From Chrysomallon squamiferum (taxonomy: Eukaryota > Mollusca > Gastropoda > Neomphalida > Peltospiridae), in the NCBI GenBank assembly GCA_012295275.1, contig CM022679.1, positions 4,049,379 through 4,113,378 of the forward strand: DNA of 64,000 nucleotides, written 5' to 3'. Below are positions 12,745 to 24,650 of this stretch, piece after piece. Every line of letters starts with the position of its first letter. Within the stretch, counting starts at the first letter, position 1. Under the pieces are notes generated by a model. It saw nothing but the letters and a program-made list of their open reading frames with translations. It did no database searches and was not told the origin of the DNA. The translations under genes and the position numbers were made by a program.

Positions 12745-15740
12745 ATGTATGACACATATTTGTGATATCATACATTTTATATCAAAAAGTACTTATGATG
12801 TAATACTTTCAATAATTAATTTTTAATTTTACCTGAGACACATCATAGTAATCCAGTTTGTAATAACACAGTGCAACATAAACATTGAGAGCCAGAAAAT
12901 CCCTGAAATAACAAAGTTCAAATATGTTTCAATGTCAAATTTTAATATTAACAGTTCTTTGGGATCAGTTTTAGTATATTATTTCTTTTTGATTTTTGTA
13001 ATGAATAGTAACACTGAATATTCATATTCCCATAAAACAAAAACCTCCACCGCCCCCTTCAAAACATACTTCAATAGAAGTTCCAGTAGATATACAATAA
13101 ATACAGATAATTATGTGTTTTGTTGCCTGAGAAATAACAAATCTACAAACAAATTTATGTCAACTATCTGAAATATATTAACTCTATATATATCAAACAC
13201 CTATGTTATTTCATCAGTTATCTCCCTTCGACTGTTCAAGAATTTTATTTAAATGCAACAAAAATTTCAGTAATTACTGCTGCAGATATTATTGAATATT
13301 ATCCTTTTTATACACAAATCAGTCAAATGAAAAATAAACTTTATTAACATGTCCAATTATCATTTGTTCTAACATATTTATATAAAAAAAAAATAAAAAA
13401 TAGCTCAATCAGTAAACATCTTCCATATCCAAAAGAATACTCAAAGTATCTTGAATTAAAGATTAAAGTGTCCTAAAACATCTCTACAAAATAACACACA
13501 TTTTCAATATATAAATGACATAAAAGAATATAAAACAGAAATAAAAATAAAATAAAAAATAAAAACACAATCCTAATATTTCTTCTTTTATATAAAAATA
13601 TATATAAACAAAACAAAAATATACTAATGATGTTAAAATATACGTAAAGAAATGTACCTATTATCAAGCAGAATTCTCTTGTATATGTCAATGGCCTCCT
13701 GATAGTGACTGCGGAGGTAGTGAATGGATGCTAGTGACAGCTGATCCTCAAACACATCCTGCAGGTTCTGGTGATATGACATCAGTCGATGTTCGTCATT
13801 GAATTTGTGAGAAAGATGAAACTCCAGTCGGTTCACCAGGCGACTTTTTGGAGCTAAAGTAAATAAAAAGTTCAATAATGCAGTATAAAAACCTAAAACA
13901 AATATCAATAAAAACTAAGAATTATTTAACGATACCACCTGAAAATATTGATTAACATTCTGTAATAGTTTGTTGGAATATCAAGCATAATTCTGAAAAA
14001 AATGCTTCTGAAAAAATTGAATTGTTTACATTTTCCTAGTAACAAGGTATCTTTTATATTTTTTTTTTCTCAGTTTCTGTGCAAACATGTTTGAATAATT
14101 GATGGTTTAATGTCACTTCAGTGAATTATTAGATACACAAGAAAGTATTAATAATATGAACCACCAAAGCTTCTTTTTCCATTCTGATGAAAACACTTTT
14201 CAGCATGTAAACACTGATTAAAAAAGACAGATTTCTATCATTCTGTATTAAAACTGTTTAAGTTAAATGACCTCTAACCTCTCTGGGCTGCTTTGTCTGC
14301 TTCATGATACATCCCCAGTAAAAAGTAGCAACAAGCCAGAAAAGCCCAGACATCAGGATGACAACCATCTTTCTTTGTCATTCTTTCATATTCCTTTAAA
14401 AATAATCTTAATATTAAAAATGCTGCTTGTAAGTGTGTATAAGAAACATTAAAATAATTTTAGATAAACAAATTAAAAATTAAAAAAAAAAAAAAAAAAA
14501 AAAATTAGAAAACAAAAAAAAAAAAAAGATAAAACCTGAAAATAAAAATTAAAGAATTAAAAATTAATAATAAAATAAAACAACACTGCTAAGTAAAATC
14601 TTGGATTAACTAAATATTTACAAAGAATTTTTTTTCTTATATCATTAGTCAAGATACAAAACAACAGTTATTCCCCCTAGACCATGTATAACATTCATAA
14701 TTGGGAAATGCAAAAAAAATGATAACCTATATAATGTAACAAGATTGTTAGTTTTTGCTGTACTGTTGCTTTTATACATACAGTAATACATTCAGAAGTA
14801 GTATTTCTGAAATATCCCAAAATATGTAATATTTATTGATCCTTTCAAGGTAATGAATGTGTGAATGAATTCAATTATATATTACATCCATTGCTCTCTT
14901 GTAGTCTCCAAGATGAAAAGCACAGTAAGCTATCCACATGTTTGTTTCTTCATTACCCTTGCCGCTGTTACGACTGAACTGAAAAGAGAGAAAAACAAAT
15001 AATTTACTTTCAAAAAAAAAAAAAAAAAAAAAAGAAAATGATTTTTATTCTGAACAAAACTGAAAAATAAACATATTCTTATTTTTGAAACAAGTTTTAA
15101 ATCATGCTACAGTTAAATTTAATTAAAATTTATTAATCCCTGTTTACCAAGAAATTAGTTTGTAGGAATTGATGAAAAGAAATAATAAAGATACTAATCA
15201 TTTAAATTAAAAATAAAAAAAAAAAAAAAAAAAAGAAAGAAACTATAAAGGAAAATAACAAATAATAATGTAAATAAACACAAAATGAAGAAAAAATAAA
15301 AAGGAAAAGAAAGATAAGCACGGACTGATACAATAAATAAATACTATTGAAAAACAAATAATAAACACAAATTGATGGAAAAGTAAAAGAAAGGCAAGCA
15401 AAATCCAATATAATAAAATTACCTCCAACAGCGTTATTGCACCAGTGTAATCTCTGGCATCAAGAAAGTCATCCAACTTTGGAACTTTCTTCTTCTTCAT
15501 TGGTTCCTTACCAGGTGTTGTTGCGCCAGGCCCTACTGCCGGCTTTAATCTTGAGAGCATCTATAAAAACAATTATAAAAAATGATAAGAACCATTAGAA
15601 TAAAGTTTTAATTTTTACCTTGAATATTGATGTAGCACTTAACTGGGTCATAAAATATATCAACAACAACGTCCATACAAAAAAAAAGTAGAAAGTAATA
15701 TAAAAAATATCAAATAATAATAATAATAATAATAATAAAA

Positions 15741-15771
<31 letters not shown>

Positions 15772-16173
15772 TGTCAGTTGTCTGTAGCATACAAAATGAA
15801 TTTGTGTACTAATTTAGCTTGTCGTATATAAATGATTTAATATAATCATACAATTTAATTTTTACAAAATTACATATACATGTATGTAGAAAAAATGGAA
15901 TGTGATAAAATTAAACTGAAAATAAGTCTGTCATCTTTTGTTTTTCATATGATTCTGTGAATGTTCAATGAATAGTTGATACTACTACAACTAGTCACTT
16001 CATATAAAATATAGCTGTCAGTAAAATGTTTACAGTCAGATTACATATTTATATTATAATCATTAAACTGGTGCAACACGATATTAGGTAGCACACGGAA
16101 ATCAAACAAAACTGTATACAAAAACAAAAACCTCAATATTGACAGCTACAAGTACCATTATTACACTTACCAT
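6466..16173 (-). CDS. IFT56: Intraflagellar transport protein 56 (IFT56/TTC26), complete 17-exon gene
   Basis: IFT56 is a tetratricopeptide-repeat subunit of the IFT-B complex, which carries cargo along the axoneme during building of motile and sensory cilia. Seventeen exons, each bounded by AG and GT, join in phase to 1668 nt, i.e. 555 residues plus stop. The recalled human protein is about 554. The N-terminus ([11 protein letters not shown]), a Lys-rich patch ([10 protein letters not shown]), helical TPR pairs throughout (for example [14 protein letters not shown] and [17 protein letters not shown]), near-invariant blocks such as [16 protein letters not shown] and [17 protein letters not shown], and a C-terminal MKKWAKEN identify the family. 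Introns are 0.2-1.1 kb. Nothing looks broken, so this should be a working gene, implying ciliated cells. A tandem repeat derived from the exon 16 acceptor lies in the intron before that exon. The gene is tail-to-tail with the GPCR. The exons are listed separately. Confidence 0.97.
7039..7172 (-). CDS. IFT56: IFT56 exon 16 (residues 474-518)
   Basis: 134 nt, from [20 protein letters not shown] to IIAGQEQ. It is entered through TATTTAG and ends in phase 2 at a GTCTGA donor, which is non-consensus beyond GT. The acceptor and first 20 or so exon bases are the seed of the tandem array at 7154-7550. Confidence 0.95.
7154..7550 (-). repeat. Tandem repeat of the exon 16 splice acceptor
   Basis: About 8 copies of a 48-63 bp unit occur head to tail, with the motif CATAATA (plus strand) at 7154, 7202, 7251, 7301, 7364, 7416, 7466 and a diverged copy near 7529. 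Each unit contains the TTTAG acceptor followed by ATGGGACAGTTTTATTATG, the first bases of exon 16. Copies are near-identical close to the exon and decay away from it. Using the next acceptor out would reach an in-frame stop within the array, so only the exon-proximal one keeps the frame. Confidence 0.9.
7793..7899 (-). CDS. IFT56: IFT56 exon 15 (residues 438-473)
   Basis: 107 nt, acceptor TTTTCAG, donor GTAGAA. It reads [20 protein letters not shown], then [13 protein letters not shown]. Confidence 0.95.
8654..8723 (-). CDS. IFT56: IFT56 exon 14 (residues 415-438)
   Basis: 70 nt, acceptor TTCCCAG, donor GTAAGT. It reads [20 protein letters not shown], then ARC. Confidence 0.95.
9282..9365 (-). 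CDS. IFT56: IFT56 exon 13 (residues 387-414)
   Basis: 84 nt, phase 0 at both ends. It reads [20 protein letters not shown], then GNFKEAEE. Confidence 0.95.
9524..9612 (-). CDS. IFT56: IFT56 exon 12 (residues 357-386)
   Basis: 89 nt. It reads [20 protein letters not shown], then [10 protein letters not shown], followed by a GTTAAT donor. A (CA)n tract (9458-9494) starts about 30 bases into the following intron. Confidence 0.95.
10424..10487 (-). CDS. IFT56: IFT56 exon 11 (residues 336-357)
   Basis: 64 nt. It reads [20 protein letters not shown], then C. Acceptor TTTTTCAG, donor GTAAGT. Confidence 0.95.
10783..10892 (-). CDS. IFT56: IFT56 exon 10 (residues 299-335)
   Basis: 110 nt. It reads [20 protein letters not shown], then [17 protein letters not shown]. 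Donor GTAAGT. Confidence 0.95.
11448..11550 (-). CDS. IFT56: IFT56 exon 9 (residues 265-299)
   Basis: 103 nt. It reads [20 protein letters not shown], then [14 protein letters not shown]. This is among the most conserved blocks of the family. A long AAT-type microsatellite (11556-11722) lies a few bases upstream of its acceptor, on the intron side. Confidence 0.95.
11822..11896 (-). CDS. IFT56: IFT56 exon 8 (residues 240-264)
   Basis: 75 nt, phase 0 at both ends. It reads [20 protein letters not shown], then IKHNM. Donor GTAAGT. Confidence 0.95.
12331..12432 (-). CDS. IFT56: IFT56 exon 7 (residues 206-239)
   Basis: 102 nt, phase 0 at both ends. It reads [20 protein letters not shown], then [14 protein letters not shown]. 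Confidence 0.95.
12833..12902 (-). CDS. IFT56: IFT56 exon 6 (residues 182-205)
   Basis: 70 nt. It reads [20 protein letters not shown], then VSQ. Acceptor TATTTCAG. Confidence 0.95.
13658..13853 (-). CDS. IFT56: IFT56 exon 5 (residues 117-182)
   Basis: 196 nt, the longest internal exon. It includes [39 protein letters not shown] and [17 protein letters not shown], all typical TPR helices of the family. Confidence 0.95.
14279..14393 (-). CDS. IFT56: IFT56 exon 4 (residues 79-117)
   Basis: 115 nt. It reads [20 protein letters not shown], then [18 protein letters not shown]. Donor GTTAGA. Confidence 0.93.
14886..14978 (-). CDS. IFT56: IFT56 exon 3 (residues 48-78)
   Basis: 93 nt, phase 0 at both ends. 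It reads [20 protein letters not shown], then [11 protein letters not shown]. Acceptor CTTTTCAG. Confidence 0.95.
15423..15560 (-). CDS. IFT56: IFT56 exon 2 (residues 2-47)
   Basis: 138 nt, entered at TTTTTATAG and beginning with an ATG of its own ([15 protein letters not shown]). It continues with a Lys-rich patch and [18 protein letters not shown]. The GTAATT donor follows a Glu codon. Confidence 0.95.
16171..16173 (-). CDS. IFT56: IFT56 exon 1 coding part (initiator Met only)
   Basis: On the minus strand the sequence reads CTTTCAAGATG followed directly by GTAAGTG, a consensus donor. The exon thus contributes only the start codon, giving Met-Met-Leu-Ser after splicing. Human IFT56 also starts MMLSR, which supports this start. 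The 5' UTR runs upstream of 16173 for an unknown length. Confidence 0.8.
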
Positions 16174-16262
16174 CTTGAAAGATCGTTATATTGGTAATTT
16201 CTGTATTGAATCAATTTGTTAAGTTTGTCTTTATGAGTTAATTTGAAATAAAAAAAATTACG

Positions 16263-16330
16263 GTTGTCACACAACCGATAAATTTGTTGTGAGTGCTTGC
16301 GGAATGTTTCATCTACGCATGCGCCGGTAA
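16263..16330 (-). promoter_or_regulatory. IFT56 promoter or 5' UTR elements (NRF1-like, degenerate X-box)
   Basis: About 145 bases upstream of the start codon, ACGCATGCGCC (16315-16325) resembles the NRF1 palindrome GCGCATGCGC. Closer in, GTTGTCACACAAC (16263-16275) matches the RFX X-box consensus RYYNYY-N1-RRNRAC at all but one base on either strand. RFX factors drive IFT genes in many animals. The sites are seen; their function is inferred. Confidence 0.35.
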
Positions 16331-16704
16331 AGACGTCTGCAAAATATCTTGAGCTGGTTGTTTCCTCCATAATAAACGTCGAATCATTCAACAATTTGTT
16401 AATTTTATTGTTGCTAAATACAGTTATTGCTATAGAACATAAGTTCGTTTAAATTAAAATAAAATTAGATTTTAAATACATTTACTGTTGGCTAAAGATT
16501 TGAACAACGCACTAATGTGAGATTCGAATATATATTTTGTAGATCAATACTAAAAATTATTCGGACATCTATTTTCTTCGTTTTAAAAATATTAACATTA
16601 TTAATTATAAATTATTTGAGATTTTAATATTTTAATCTATAGCCTGAGTATAATTTAAATTTGCGATTTTTTTAAAATTACTTTTTCAAAGATAGCTAAT
16701 TCTT

Positions 16705-16708
<4 letters not shown>

Positions 16709-16793
<85 letters not shown>
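16709..16793. repeat. (CT)n microsatellite
   Basis: About 42 CT units. The complementary (GA)n tract of similar length lies 376 bases away at 17170-17257. Confidence 0.98.
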
Positions 16794-16795
<2 letters not shown>

Positions 16796-17166
16796 GTTAT
16801 CAAATATGATTACTATTTTCACATAATAATACTTAACCCATTTCTATCAAATCCTACGGAGTTCGTTGGCCATTTGCTTGCTTTTCGTTTTTCGATCGAA
16901 TGAACCCCGTACACAGACTGAATAGTAAGATAATTTCATAAACGACATGTATCTTCCAGATCCAAGCAAGAGATAAAAAACTCAATTTTAGTTATCTGAA
17001 CATTAAGGCGACAAATCCATAAAATGAAATTGGCAAACGCACGAACTCATTTTGGTTTATTTATGACTGGATTTATATATAGTTTAATTACGTAGACATC
17101 TCTATCAGATTAATAAAAGTCAAAATGTCATAGTTAACAAAAATTTGTATGATGTTTCGCTTTAAT

Positions 17167-17169
<3 letters not shown>

Positions 17170-17257
<88 letters not shown>
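17170..17257. repeat. (GA)n microsatellite
   Basis: About 44 GA units, complementary to the (CT)n tract at 16709-16793. A (CA)n tract follows at 17336-17382. Confidence 0.98.
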
Positions 17258-17261
<4 letters not shown>

Positions 17262-17333
17262 GATTGGTTTAAAATAGTAGTGACCAGGAAATAACAACGT
17301 TTACATCATGATAATAAAATATTCTTTCTCTTT

Positions 17334-17384
<51 letters not shown>

Positions 17385-17499
17385 AACAACAAAAAACAAA
17401 AAAAAAATACAACAACAAAAAACAACAACAACAAACAAACAAACGCTAAACAACAACTACAGCAAAAACAAACAAGTCAAACAAACTCACTGTCCTCCA

Positions 17500-17533
<34 letters not shown>

Positions 17534-18380
17534 CGGCTAACACTTAGGATCTTCTCCCGATATAAAATAGTGTAAAAGGAAAATCAACAGTGTTTTCCAC
17601 ACAACATTAACTTCTTTGCACTCCAGTGATCATCTTCGTAAGATCCATTAAAGAAAATTGTCCCCTGATTACATGATGCTGGGTCATATAAAACAGCCAT
17701 TTCAGCTAGGAGAAAGAAACAGAGAAACAAAAAACAAAAAAAAAATGTGACAGAATAGTAAACGAGTAAGAAAATAAAAAAGTAGCAGTAAAACAATTTC
17801 ACGAAGAAAAAAGTAAAATGACAACAAATCAAGAAAAAAACACAACAAGCAAAAGAAGATGAAGAAAAAACAACAAGCAAGGACAAATCGAAAACAAAAT
17901 AAATAAATGTAATAAAAAAAAATAACACTCTTTCCTAAAACATTATGAAGATCGAATTAAAAAAATAAAAAATACTCAGTTTGAAATTGATATCTTTATC
18001 ATAAAACTCGCAATGCTTTAAAAATAAATTTCATTATAAATTATCATGTTTATATATTTAAATACAAACTATAGTAATGAATGACTTTAATTTTAAATTA
18101 CTTATCTGGTAAACTTTCTAAAATGCTTTTAAGTATAAGTTATACGAATATTTAAATTTCTATTAGTTTTATTATTATTATTATTATTTTTTTAAAGATG
18201 TAAGATTTAAACAAATGATTATTTTAGCAGTACAGGAAAAACAGATTACTAAATATTACTTATTATTTACGTACGAAATATTTCATTTGACTCCAGCAGT
18301 AAACAAATATAAATAAATAAATAATAATATAATTATTATGAAATGCAACAGTCGTTCTAATAATGAAGATGAAGATGACG

Positions 18381-18411
<31 letters not shown>

Positions 18412-19770
18412 TAATAATAATATAGAAAACATTAGTAAAAAAACAAACAAAAAAAACCCAAAACCCAACAACAAACAAACAAGAAAAAAAAATTAAATTA
18501 TATAAACTATAATAATAAAACAAAGTCTTGCAAACCAAAACTGAGGAAGACTCAAATACAAATAATAAATAAAAACGTCTTTCATTGAAACAAACTCCCC
18601 ACAAACAAAAAAAATAAACAATCAAACAAAAACAATCCTCTCACAAAACACACTCACTCACACATACAAACACACACATACACCAAAAAAAAAAAAAAAA
18701 AAAAAAAAAAATGACGGAGGAAGAAGAAAAAAGAAAAGAAAGAAAAACGTGGACTCAGTATTAATGATGAGCACGGTGACGTCTATGACATCAACATTTT
18801 CAGTAGAAAGACAACCAGTGTACATCAGTAAGACGACGAAAATCCTGCATCTTACAGCTAAATAGCCACTAAGATCGAAATCCTTCTACACGACATTCAT
18901 TTCTGAAGGCAGACTAATAACTTTCTAGACAAACTATTGTAATAACTCAAGAGAATAATATCCCAGCATTCTCAATTCTTTACACTTTTATATCGTTATC
19001 GTCGTCTGCAGAATTGGGTCCATTAAGAAAGATAAACAAAACCAATTTTAGATGCATGCCTGCAGTTAAATCTGACAGACGTAGGGACGTTCACGAAATT
19101 ACCTTTATGTCGAAAATGTATTGGAGACAAATAATAGTATGACAGATGCATTCGGGAATACAGACATAACAGAGACAATAGCAACTGTAACCAACTGCCC
19201 TTACGTTTAGGTAGGTTGGGAAATAATGAAACTTCGATCGAGAAAAGAGACTTGAAAAGATATAACAGTGCTTCAAGCTGGATAAGACAATACAATAGAT
19301 AATCCGCAAAAGCGTGCAGAAGAACTAGAACGAATAACATTTATGTTTCAGCTGGATTGAAGAAAGAAAGAGTTTAATGCAAAACAACAACAACAATAAC
19401 AACAACAAACGAAAGAAAAGAAGAAAAAAGACATTTGTTTCCTTATATCTAAACTGTTTTGAAAAGACAATTCCACAATATTTTGACGAACAGAGAATAT
19501 TGAACAAAGAAGAAACAAATTAATATACATATTTTGCTGTTGATACATCAGAAATTCGTTATATTTAAAAAGGACAGTCTTATATAGAAGTGATCAGTAA
19601 TAGAAATTTGCATACGAATTTAACTTCGAGAGATGCAGCGTTTGGAAGAAGACAATATAGAGATTTATACCAAAATTGTGCTTTCCAACATTATTAAATA
19701 TTATCAACATAACCGTTTGAACATTTCGTCTACTGATTATTAAACAGTATAATATAAACATATATGTAGA

Positions 19771-19812
<42 letters not shown>

Positions 19813-21182
19813 TAATTAATTAATTAATTAATTAATTAATATCAGAAATATTATTAAATAAATAAATAAATATATATATTTATTTTTTTATCATTAAGAA
19901 CAGGTTAGGTTCACAGTAAGCTGTTTGACCAGATTTATACTCTAGTTTCAAAATTAATAAAATAAAGCCAAAACAAATTAATTATACTCAATGAATAAAA
20001 CAGAAATAAAATCATTACTGTTAAATTTCTCAGAAGCTAAAGAGGGAGTAAATGAAGTGTGATAATTCCACTAATCTCAATACTGCTCTTCATCTCGCTT
20101 AAATAACGAAATCGTTAAAAGATTCATTATTGAAATTCTTAAACAGTCACCGCGGTTGACTTTTTTTTTTTTTTTCCTTAATCTTTTTGAGCTGTAAAGA
20201 ATTTGAGTGTAGAAAAAAACTAGTTATCGGGATCCAGTGATTACTGTCTCTATTTATGCAGATTGCTTGTCGAAGGATGAAATTAATGGGCAAACGATGA
20301 GCACATTTTGAAACAGTGCTACGAGACCATTTCTCAAAGAAGATAAGGGCGCCCTCTTTCCCATTAGGCCAGCGTTATCTGTACACTTCCATCAGCGAAA
20401 ATTAAATATTAGTCTCGATGTGACTGAAGAAGAAGTAATGGCGAAACGATCAACGTAAACATCTCTTATATTACATTTATAGTTTGATCACCAACAAAGC
20501 ACTGATCTGTTCGGGACGAGATTAGTAAAGCGCCCTCTATCGTCGCACGGCCACACGTTCTCTGGCGCAGTTAACAATGATCTAAGGAGTAAGGAATAGA
20601 TTTTATTTTATTTTTTAAATCGCCATTGCCCGATAAGGTCACACGATTTTCAACATTTCGCTTTCATAATGGCGCAAGCTTTTGAAATATGTAGCAACCT
20701 CGGGCATATGAGTTATTGATCAAAAGTACGAGGAAGGGTTTCTAATTGGCTCTTCTTTTCATTATCATCACGAGTCTGTATAGACACGTGCCAGACTTAA
20801 AAATAGAATCGTCAAAATAACTCAGCCGACTTGCACGGCGAAGACAAGTTGAACAATTACCTAAATTTCATAAGCACTTTACGAAGTGTTTGTGCTGTCT
20901 GTGTAACGTACATCTGACATTTGTTAAAACCAGTTTGCCAAGCAAACATTGTATCTTGACTTTAAAATATCCAAACACTTTTTAAACATATTTTTTTTCT
21001 TTGATTTTTTCTTTCTTTCTTTCTTTCTTTCGTTCGTTCTTTCTTTTCGGATTTTGTTGCTTCCTTCATTTAAATTAAAATTTTAAGTTATATATAAAAA
21101 AGATATTCGTTGTATTCGTAACATATAAGATATTATCTTTTAGGAAGAGTCAAGAAAAATGTAGTGTATGAAATTTGACACG

Positions 21183-21187
<5 letters not shown>

Positions 21188-21266
<79 letters not shown>
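21188..21266. repeat. (CT)n followed by (CA)n microsatellite
   Basis: About 30 CT units pass directly into about 9 CA units. Confidence 0.95.
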
Positions 21267-21394
21267 AACACACAATACAAATGTTAATACATTCTATAAA
21301 GAATACAAAAAACAACAACAAAACAAACGCAGTCCTAACATCAGTAATATCATCATTTGCACTGGAAATGTAACAGATTTAATTTTCTTCTTGA

Positions 21395-21426
<32 letters not shown>

Positions 21427-22290
21427 CCGAAATACTATATATATATATATATAAACACACCAGTACTTCAAACCACTCAAACGTAATTAAATATCATAAA
21501 ATTTCTTTATTTTTATGAATAACCGAATTTTTTTTTTTACGTGGTATTTTAATTTCCCAGGCTGTCGAAACATCAAACACAAAGTGTGGCTCGGATTTAT
21601 CTTCTGTGACAATCTGACGGCATGTTTGACCTCGTATAAAGTTTATGCCAACATTAATCACGCTAAAACTATCTGCATATATACTAATTGTGAAGCTAAA
21701 GACGACCCGGTTGCAAATTCAAAGCGTTTATAATCACTGAAAAAAATCAATCACTTCATGATGAACGCTATAAATAACGAAATGGAATCGCTGTGCTTTC
21801 GACGGCTTTATCTTGATGGAAAATTCTTTTTTGATAGCGATTCTAGTTCCTCGGGGGTAAACTATTTAATTTGACTGCTTGGGTCATACGCCAATTGCAC
21901 TTTTCAGTAAACATTTGCAATTGTGTCTGTGGGTTTTTGTACGAATTAAGGGTATTAAATCTGGCGCTAGGCGATTTGTCAAGTTACCGGCCATTTTTTT
22001 TTTTTTTTTTTTTTTCGGGGAATGGCGGAATGGACGCGAAGAGCCTTTCTCGCCGCTGTGAGAATTTACGAGATCTCGTCGTAATGAACATTAGCTTTAT
22101 ACTTTATTTACCAAAACTGGCGTACCCAAGGCGTCGGCGATCAATGCGAGAATAAATTTGTAATCACCGAACCAACTGACACAAAATTGGCTTGGATATT
22201 TACACAGGGGTGTTTGCTGAAGATTCTTTTAAAATTGGTTTTGTAATTACAAAGGCGATCTAGCTAGACAGGATCGAACTTGAAAACTTT

Positions 22291-22321
<31 letters not shown>

Positions 22322-24619
22322 GTTGTTGTTTTCTTTCTAAAAGGTTCTTGGTGTTATTACTTTTAAGGAAGAAGAAGAAGAAGAAGAAGATAATACTAAG
22401 ACAATGAATAGCAATAATTAATAGTAATAACTACCGTGACAGTAACACACAATATGAAACATCCATCAGCATCAATATTATAAATAATAAAATAATGTAC
22501 GACTACTACTTCATCTACCTCGACTACAACAATAACAACAACTACTACTACTACAACTACTACTACTACTACTACTAATAATAATAATAACAATAATAAT
22601 AATATAATGATGACGATTATTATGATAATAATGATAATGATAATCTGATGATTATAATTATTATGATTTCGATAACAATTCAAACTGTGCAATAAATTTG
22701 CAAAGCTAATCTTGGACTGATATTTTTAAACATTAAACACAGTTTGATTATGACTAAATGAAAAGTTTTACACATTTTCGTCTTAGTATTATAATAAAGA
22801 AGAAAACAAAAACAACAGCAGTGTAATTAGAAAAGACAAGAAGATAAAATGGAAGTAAATATCGAAACAACAACGGAACAAAGAGCATTAGAGATATTGT
22901 CGCCACTCAGTTTTCACCTCCATTATCATGAACCTCGTTAACACTTTCCCACAGGAACAGAATATTCTTCAGATCTTAAACAGCGAGAATAAAATACACT
23001 ATTTAGTATGTCTACCTACTCTGCCAGTCAACTGGACGCTATAAATGTTATTTACTCTGTGGAAAAGTCAAAATTAAGTGACGCTATCCATTCTCACGGT
23101 GTAATAAACCCAACAGGCACGTCTTGCATCATGACGTCTTTGATTGCAAAAATTTGACATTTTGTGAATGAGAATCGTCTCTGATTGAGTCGGAATGGTC
23201 TTTCTGGACGGCTGGAACCAAGACGCGGGTCAAAGCTGTTTGTCTGTTTGGTGTACCTTGTGAATACTGAAGGAGATATTCATACCGGTCAAGACTCCTT
23301 CGTCCGCTGATTGTCTTCAGTGTTGAAACTCGCCCAGCATACAGAGTGGCTTTACGATGAACATTTATCATTCATTTATTGTCATTGTATTACTTAAATA
23401 CGTGGCTGTCTCACGCTCGTGAATTTCGGACATGATGTATGCTGGGTTAATGTTATGTGATGGGGTTAATCAAATTTACTAAATGTATAATTACTGTGAA
23501 GGAAAAAGAACCACCACCTCCCCCAAGAAGAGAGAGAGTGAGAGTACAGCACACTTCTCTGAAAGAAAGAAAGAAAAAAAAAATTGAAAATAAACCAGCA
23601 GCTGTAATAATTGTTGAATAGCTGTGAACATAATATGTTTATTTTAAAAACCAATAACAATAAATAAATAAAATATTTAAATAAATCAATAAATAACGAA
23701 AATAATGTTGATGATTGTGATAATAATAACAACAATAATAATAATAATAATTATTATTATTATGATGATGATAATGACAATAATAAATAAATAAATAAAT
23801 TAATTAATTAATAAAGAAAGGAAAAAGAAAGGAAAGAAAGATGAAAGACAGAACAAAATCAAATCAAAATACACACCTGTACATTCCAACCACTCTCCCA
23901 TCCATCCACCCCCCCACACATACATCACAGCACATACGTACAAGACGACCCCCCACCACAAACACAATACCACATCCGTTTTTTTAAAACAGAAATTCTC
24001 AACCACAGAGAATTTGACACGGAAACATATAAGATACATACATCAAGACGGGAGAAAACATCTTGGAAATAGGCCTGTCATAGTTTAATCAACCCCACCA
24101 GCCTAACTGCGAATAAGATTATTTGTACTAGCGAAACATCACATAAAACTCCAGATCTCATCGCTGTGAATGTACGTCTGGTCGAAGAAAAAGCAATTTG
24201 TGTAATAAAACTGTGATTTACATCGTATAAACTTCATAACTAGCCTGACAATTTATCTCTGAACAGACAGGTCCCCAAACAAGACAGCATATACAATTTT
24301 TTTTAGTTTTTAATGTTAGGGTAAAATGCAGCGCTACTCATGCCGTTAATGTATCTTCTTTAAATAGTAAAAAAATAATGCTTTTTTTTATTACTGAACA
24401 AGATAGGTTTTCAGTATTTAATAAGATAATTATAATCCTGATACTTAAAAATATATATTTGTATTACGAGTACAGCATGTTTAGTAATAACAAAATATCT
24501 ATTTAAATTGTGCCTGGAGTTTTTATTGTTATTATTTTCCTACATAAAATCTTATATTCACATATTCTGCATATAGTATCTTTAACACTACAATAAAACC
24601 GAATTAATATAGAATATAA

Positions 24620-24650
<31 letters not shown>

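Noticed and set aside
16167-16394. 75-residue minus-strand frame before IFT56
   Set aside because: It is out of frame with the IFT56 start and covers the 5' UTR and promoter; no family motif. It was not treated as a gene or as an N-terminal extension.
23444-23480. GGGTTAA motifs as further piggyBac ends
   Set aside because: No CCCTTT-type inverted terminus at a matching distance; the same holds for TTAACCC at about 16838.
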